Below, piece by piece: positions 59,001-64,000 of a DNA stretch of 64,000 bases (within the stretch, counting starts at the first letter, position 1; each line of letters starts with the position of its first letter). The translations under genes and the position numbers were made by a program. Source of the stretch: Gigantopelta aegis (lineage: Eukaryota > Mollusca > Gastropoda > Neomphalida > Peltospiridae); the NCBI RefSeq assembly GCF_016097555.1, contig NC_054702.1, positions 79,899,997 through 79,963,996 on the forward strand. Reading direction: 5' to 3'. The notes beneath the pieces are model-generated. The model worked only from the letters and a program-made list of their open reading frames with translations, ran no database searches and was not told the DNA's origin.

Positions 59001-62000
59001 ATGTAAACAGAATTGACTGAAATTCTGCCACACCAGATCAAAACCTGCAGGACCAAACATAATCACAATATATTATAAACACAATATAATTGCTGATCTG
59101 ACAGGACTGCAGGCAAAAATATCTCCCAGCCCGTGGTGATGTTGACCTGCAAAAAACCAGTCAAGACAGCATTATTTCAACCACTGTGAAATACTGTGTC
59201 CTGGATTCTGACAAAACTTTAATGTGTGAATTCCCATTCCAGCCAGTGCACCATAACTAGTCAAAGGCTGTGGTATGTGCTGTCCTGTATGTGGGGAAAG
59301 TGCATAATAAAATATCCCTTGCTGCGTTAGAAAAAATGTAGCAGGTTTTCTGTTGACTACAAGTCAGAATTACCAAATGTTTGACATCCAATAGCCGATG
59401 ATTAATCAATGTGCTCTAGTGGTGTCGTTAAACAAAACAAACTGTACACTTTTCAGTGTGTGAGTATACATCATTATACAGCATGTCATCGTTTCTGTCT
59501 CTTCAGGGCAGTGATGAGCCTGGAGGTAGAATCCTGATGACCGCCAATGTGGGTGGTGACCCCGGAGTTCCCAGTGGGGACTGGCAGGATGATGCCCGAT
59601 TGGTCGACGGGAACACTACACAAGATGGACGACTTGATCTGCTCTATCATGGCAAGTGGAGGGGTATTTGTACAAACTACCAGAAGTAAGTGACAGCAAC
59701 AGCTGAACAAGTTGAAGCTGATCTATTTTTTATATTTTGGGAGTCAGCTGTAATCTTTTTCTCTGTGCGTACATGGTTTAAATAAATAAAATAAAAAAAT
59801 TGTGCTGGGTATACAAAAATTCTGCCTCCCCCCAAAAAACTGTCTCCACAATGTATCAAATGAGAGGGCATCAATTGTGAGATTTAGCCATGTTTAAATT
59901 TGACATTAAAACAGAATAAGAGGGAAACATTTGTAAACAACATAAAAAAGCAAAACTTAAAAAGAAACAAAAACACTATAATATAATATATCCTCCCCAA
60001 AAAGAAATCAAATGATATACAGTGAAACTCCTCTAAACCAGACACCCTCAGTTTTAAGAAATATTTAATTTAGAGAGGTTTTCTTCTGCACAAATATTTA
60101 AAAAGGGACCATGAAAAACATCCTGTTTTGAGGGAATTCTGATTTTGAGAGATTTCACTGTATTTCATACTCTAAAATAATATATTCAAATATTTGTGCA
60201 ATATAAATCTGTATACTTTTCCCAATTATTTCAGCTATACTGAAGTTGATGCCAATGTCACCTGCCGCAATCTTGGATTTTTAAAAGGCAACTTCACCTA
60301 CCACTCGTTTGCACGGAACTACACAGACTACATGTTGTTTGAGAAACCCAACTGTGCAGGTTATGAAAACAGCTTACTTCGGTGTCCTGGCATTTCTCGC
60401 ATAGTCACAGGAGCTCATGTTTGTGGTATGTGCAACATCTGTCATTGAAAACATGAAACAAGCACCATTATCATAATATTTATTTGATATTTGTATTTTT
60501 ATACCTCAGTATTCAAATGATCTAATATACCAACACAAACTGCCACCAGTGGTGTATTGGTAATATAAATGTATCAGTGCCGCAAATAACTTAATTTAAA
60601 AAATAATGTTTAATTTATTTTAACCATGATTTCACTTGTTTGATAAGTTTTGAAACAGTGATAAAGTGGGATATAATGGCCACTTGTGCAATATGCTTTA
60701 TGCATTTTTATATGGCCACTCATGCAGTATTCTCTGCATTTTATATGGCTACTTGTGCAGTATTCTCTTTGCATTTTTATATGGCTACTCATTCAGTATG
60801 CTCTATTTGTATTTTATATGGCTACTCATGCAGTATGCTCTATATGTAATTTATATGGCTATTCATGCAGTATTTTCTGTGTATTTTATATGGCTACTCA
60901 TGCAGTATGCTCTATATGTATTCATATGGGTACTCATGCAGTATGCTCTATATGTAATTTATATGGCTACTCATGCAGTATTCTCTATCTGTATTTTATA
61001 TGGCTACTCATGCAGTATTGTCTATATGTAATTTATATGGCTACTCATGCAGTATGCTATATATGTAATTTATATGGCTACTCATGCAGTATACTCTATA
61101 TGTAATTTATATGCCTACTCATGCAGTATTCTCTATATGTATTTCATATGGCTACTCATGCAGTATGCTCTATATGTATTTCATATGCCTACTCATGCAG
61201 TATTCTCTATGTATTTTATATGGCTACTCATGCAGTATTCTCTGTGTATTTTATATGGCTACTCGTGCAGTATTCTCTATATGTATTTCATATGACTACT
61301 CATGCAGTATGCTCTATATGTATTTTATATGGCTACTCATGCAGTATGCTCTATCTGTATTTCATATGGCTACTCATGCAGTATGCTCTATATGTAATTT
61401 ATATGGCTACTCATGCAGTATGCTCTATATGTATTTTATATGGCTACTCATGCAGTATTCTCTGTATGTAATTTATATGGCTACTCATGCAGTATGCTCT
61501 ATCTGTATTTCATATGGCTACTCATGCAGTATGCTCTATATGTATTTCATATGGCTACTCATGCAGTATGCTCTATATGTATTTCATATGGCTACTCATG
61601 CAGTATGCTCTATATGTATTTATATGGCTACTCATGCAGTATGCTCTATATGTATTTATATGGCTACTCATGCAGTATGCTCTATATGTAATTTATATGG
61701 CTACTCATGCAATATTTTCTGTGTATTTTATATGGCTACTCATGCAGTATGCTCTATATGTATTTCATATGGCTACTCATGCAGTATTCTCTATATGTAT
61801 TTATATGGCTACTCATGCAGTATGCTCTATGTGTATTTTATATGGCTACTCATGCAGTATGCTCTATCTGTATTTTATATGGCTACTCATGCAGTATGCT
61901 CTATATGTATTTCATATGGCTACTCATGCAGTATGCTCTATATGTATTTCATATGGCTACTCATGCAGTATGCTCTATGTATTTATATGGCTACTCATGC

Positions 62001-63785
62001 AGTATGCTCTATATGTAATTTATATGGCTACTCATGCAATATTTTCTGTGTATTTTATATGGCTACTCATGCAGTATGCTCTATATGTATTTATATGGCT
62101 ACTCATGCAGTATGCTCTATATGTATTTATATGGCTACTCATGCAGTATGCTCTATATGTAATTTATATGGCTACTCATGCAGTATTCTCTGTGTATTTT
62201 ATATGGCTACTCATGCAGTATGCTCTATATGTATTCATATGGCTACTCATGCAGTATTCTCTATATGTAATTTATATGGCTACTCATGCAGTATTCTTTA
62301 TATGTATTCATATGGCTACTCATGCAGTATTCTCTATCTGTATTTTATATGGCTACTCATGCAGTATGCTCTGTATGTAATTTATATGGCTACTCATGCA
62401 GTATGCTCTGTATGTAATTTATATGCAGTATTCTTTATATGTATTCATATGGCTACTCATCCAGTATTCTCTATCTGTATTTTATATGGCTACTCATGCA
62501 GTATGCTCTATATGTATTCATATGGCTACTCATGCAGTATTCTCTATCTGTATTTTATATGGCTACTCATGCAGTATTCTCTGTGTATTTTATACTCTTA
62601 AAAAAAAGTAGAGGGAACCTGAAATATTAATGTTAATATCAACTATTAGACCGAACATACATCCTAGTAAAGAACGTTCAGGTCTGTTTATCAACACACC
62701 GAAACACATTCCATATTTTGCACGTGCATCACGCAGTTGCCCCGTACACGTGCGTGGAGTGTCATTCTCGATTTTGACAATTTCCAGGAAGGTTGATTAA
62801 TCACTGTGGAACATTATTTCTGTCAATCTTTTTCATTCTGTTGATCATACAGTTGTTATTGTTTTGTTTTTAGTCATTTTTATTGTTTGAATTTGCGATT
62901 TACTGATAAAAAACCCGTCAACTTTCAAATTTCACTTCTGACCCCAGTCGTCCTTCAAGATCTTTGGTGGACATAAAACCTACTGTAATACTGAACTACT
63001 GGTTGTAATGTTTGCCCAATTAATTCACTATTATCATATAACCATTCCCCACAAATAATATACCTTACAATTTTGGCAATTGTAAATTATTTTTTTTAAG
63101 AGTATATATGGCTACTCATGCAGTATTCTCTTTGCATTTTTATATGGCTACTCATTAGTATAGTAGAGTTATGGCATAATAGTGCAAAATGTGATACTAA
63201 CATGCCACTTTGCATGCAGTTAGGCCATCATGTGTAGAGTAAAATTTGGCAGTGATCCCTATTGGCCAGGTGACATCACTAGATAGAGGATAGAGATTTA
63301 GGAAATCAACCACTATTATGCACTCAAGGTGATCTTAGTGCTAAGATCATTTTGTAAAACATGGCCCTGATCATGTATTACGGTTCTGTCGTTCACATTT
63401 GATTTTTTTTTTTTTTTCTTATTTGCAGATGGCCAACAACTGATTGGATTTGAATGTGAGGGTCTGCGCCCGGGCTTGGCTCTGAATCACTGGCGTGGCC
63501 TAGAGTTCTACAACTCGACCCTGGAGGAGCTATACATCGACACTAATGTGTACGTGAACCAGAGCTTCTCGTGGATAGAGTACACCGACATCCTGTACGC
63601 GGGCCTCGACACTTTCCGTGGTATGGGGGTCGGGGTCAACTACCAGCGAGCCGCCATCAGTGCCAGCCCATTCGTGCCGCTCATGAACAACGTTACAATC
63701 AAGTACTGTGCTTACGATGGCCTCAATTTAACAGAGGTTGAGGGCGCTATTCACATTGCCAACTCAACAGTGTCACACAATAGAG
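48951..63785 (+). CDS. bark: bark beetle (bark/anakonda)-like protein, first four exons
   Basis: Exons 48951-49340, 59507-59685, 60235-60425 and 63429-63785 join in phase to 372 residues and continue past the window. The start MGKIILISG is followed by a hydrophobic run ([12 protein letters not shown]), a likely signal peptide of about 31 residues. Next comes a parallel beta-helix start ([35 protein letters not shown]). An SRCR domain follows at about 165-254 ([33 protein letters not shown]), then [14 protein letters not shown] and further beta-helix. This order is that of Drosophila bark, a large transmembrane protein that organises tricellular septate junctions. The role here is inferred by orthology. 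Many NxT/S sites agree with an extracellular protein. The first intron is over 10 kb and repeat-filled. Confidence 0.92.
49431..49789. mobile_element. TTAA MITE family B, complete, nested
   Basis: The ends are AGAGACATTCCTGACTTTG and CAAACTCAGTAATGTCCCT, with TTAA on both sides (49427-49430 and 49790-49793). 359 bp, no coding capacity. TTAA targets are used by piggyBac and Kolobok families; which one is not decided. Confidence 0.88.
49965..50205 (+). repeat. SINE type 1, 5'-truncated, nested in a MITE
   Basis: Begins near gccagtgctccataactggt and runs through the core to the tail (gagtgcgtcgttaaataaaa). It lies inside the family-A MITE. Confidence 0.88.
50403..50772. mobile_element. TTAA MITE family A, complete
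   Basis: The ends AGGGACATACCCTAGTTT and AAACTAGGGTATGTCCCT are perfect 18-base inverted repeats. TTAA lies at 50399-50402 and 50773-50776. 370 bp. Inverted relative to its neighbour. Confidence 0.93.
51428..51630. mobile_element. TA-flanked MITE (mariner-like), copy 2
   Basis: The ends CTGACGTCCAAAAGAAACTT and AAGTTTCTTTTGGATGTCAG pair, with TA on both sides. Sister of 28304-28510. Confidence 0.88.
51986..52085 (-). repeat. SINE type 2 tail fragment
   Basis: Contains acaacaccattagagcacat and cagctattagatgtcaaata only. Confidence 0.8.
52571..52870 (-). repeat. SINE type 2, full length
   Basis: Tail at left (gttttgtttaacaacaccac), core in the middle, head at right (read minus: GGATGTAACCCAGTGGTAAA). 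In the first bark intron. Confidence 0.88.
53930..55520. repeat. Unclassified repeat-like segment, possible solo LTR, with SINE inside
   Basis: Less AT-rich than its surroundings, non-coding, and split by a full SINE at 54603-54985. It begins near TGTGGCGATATT and ends near CCCCATGACA, which would suit a TG...CA long terminal repeat, but no flanking duplication was found. Kept as a weak guess. Confidence 0.25.
54603..54985 (+). repeat. SINE type 1, full length, reference copy
   Basis: Head with a tRNA A-box-like TGGCGTTGTGG and B box GGTTCGGATCC. The core is at about 54790-54850 (gtgctatcctgcctgtggga, aaaagatcccttgct) and the tail is gagtgcgtcgttaaataaaa. The flanks share attctgtgt (54591 and 54990), a target duplication. 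Confidence 0.93.
55550..58430. other. Intronic stretch with hAT-like end fragments, a 30-base poly-G run and a CATC microsatellite
   Basis: A string cagggctcaaaatagcag at about 55553 resembles cagggttgaaaattagcag at 44605; both look like hAT-type ends. A pure G run of 30 bases lies at 55994-56023 between two short inverted pieces (ggggagcta and tagctcccc). (CATC)n occupies about 57700-57780. No exon was found. Confidence 0.45.
58438..58745 (+). repeat. SINE type 3
   Basis: The head gtaggtcagtggtagagtgt and B-box-like gatcgattcccc are clear. The core is poor and the tail aaggtgacattaaacaaatg matches the copy at 27510-27815. Confidence 0.75.
59230..59445 (+). repeat. SINE type 2, 5'-truncated
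   Basis: Starts within cattccagccagtgcaccat and ends in tagtggtgtcgttaaacaaa. It lies just 60 bases before the second bark exon. Confidence 0.88.
60676..62592. repeat. 37-bp minisatellite in a bark intron
   Basis: About 50 units of a motif with atggctactcatgcagtatg and ctctatatgtatt, mostly 36 or 37 bases long. All three forward frames stay open for long stretches (up to 505 codons at 61084-62601), purely because the unit has no stop. A last part resumes at 63105-63160 after an inserted element. Confidence 0.95.
62595..63102. mobile_element. Tc1-type MITE inside the minisatellite
   Basis: The ends CTCTTAAAAAAAA and TTTTTTTTAAGAG with TA on both sides resemble those of the Tc1 copy at 11335-12827. 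It contains the pieces gcacgtgcatcacg and gtacacgtgcgtgg but no transposase. The minisatellite resumes directly after it. Confidence 0.88.
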
Positions 63786-64000
63786 GTAAATGTAGTCCCA
63801 TCATCATACAAACATGTTGGTTTTTTTGTAAATAATTTCAGTTTGGTTTGATGTAATAACAGTAAAAGTGTTTTGGAAAGTGGCAGCCTTTGATAAACAT
63901 AATCAAATAAATATTAGAATTATGTTTTAATTTTCTGATTGGAAACCTGTTCATAAATGGCTGGTTTCGTGGTAAAATAAAATTGTACTTGAACTGGTTC
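63786..64000. other. Start of the next bark intron
   Basis: Follows a GTAAAT donor. AT-rich, no further exon before the window ends. Confidence 0.7.

Noticed and set aside
61084-62601. 505-codon open reading frame of a repeated peptide ([10 protein letters not shown]...)
   Set aside because: It is the 37-bp minisatellite read through. All three frames are open and it lies in a bark intron.

Overview
This is an animal nuclear genome window, AT-rich and intron-heavy. The recognisable genes are metazoan, with GT-AG introns of hundreds to thousands of bases. The repeats are a dense mix of tRNA-derived SINEs, palindromic MITEs, Tc1/mariner and pogo-type DNA transposons and minisatellites. The SINE families and the gene content best fit a mollusc; this is inference from repeat style and was not checked by search.

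Four host genes were reconstructed by matching exons to known protein families and joining them at splice sites in consistent phase. (1) Minus strand, 613-14653: seven exons of a KLHDC2-type kelch protein; its 3' exons lie beyond the left edge. (2) Plus strand, 18232-21950: the last three exons of COA8 (APOPT1), a mitochondrial cytochrome c oxidase assembly factor. (3) Minus strand, 24228-43913: SRBD1, a Tex/Spt6-like S1-domain RNA-binding protein, apparently complete in 17 exons and 810 residues. (4) Plus strand, 48951 to beyond the right edge: the first four exons of a bark beetle (bark/anakonda) orthologue, a secreted or membrane SRCR and beta-helix protein. Orientation alternates: KLHDC2 and COA8 are divergent, COA8 and SRBD1 convergent, SRBD1 and bark divergent. 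The four genes have no obvious shared function.

The rest is intron or intergenic DNA rich in mobile elements: a broken pogo/Tigger copy (4868-6986), a nearly intact Tc1 copy (11335-12827), a second pogo remnant with a SINE inside it (12844 to about 14330), many MITEs, at least five SINE types and two large minisatellites (31455-33885 and 60676-62592).

The most unusual signal is that two separate genes carry tandem arrays built across an exon-intron boundary. In KLHDC2 a 100-bp unit holding a 3' splice site plus the first 80 bases of an exon is present eight times. In SRBD1 a 54-bp unit holding the end of an exon plus its 5' splice site is present seven times. Both arrays abut a SINE on the intron side. 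SRBD1 also has one 5' splice site that lies wholly inside a SINE-tail fragment, and one intron that appears to be GC-AG.
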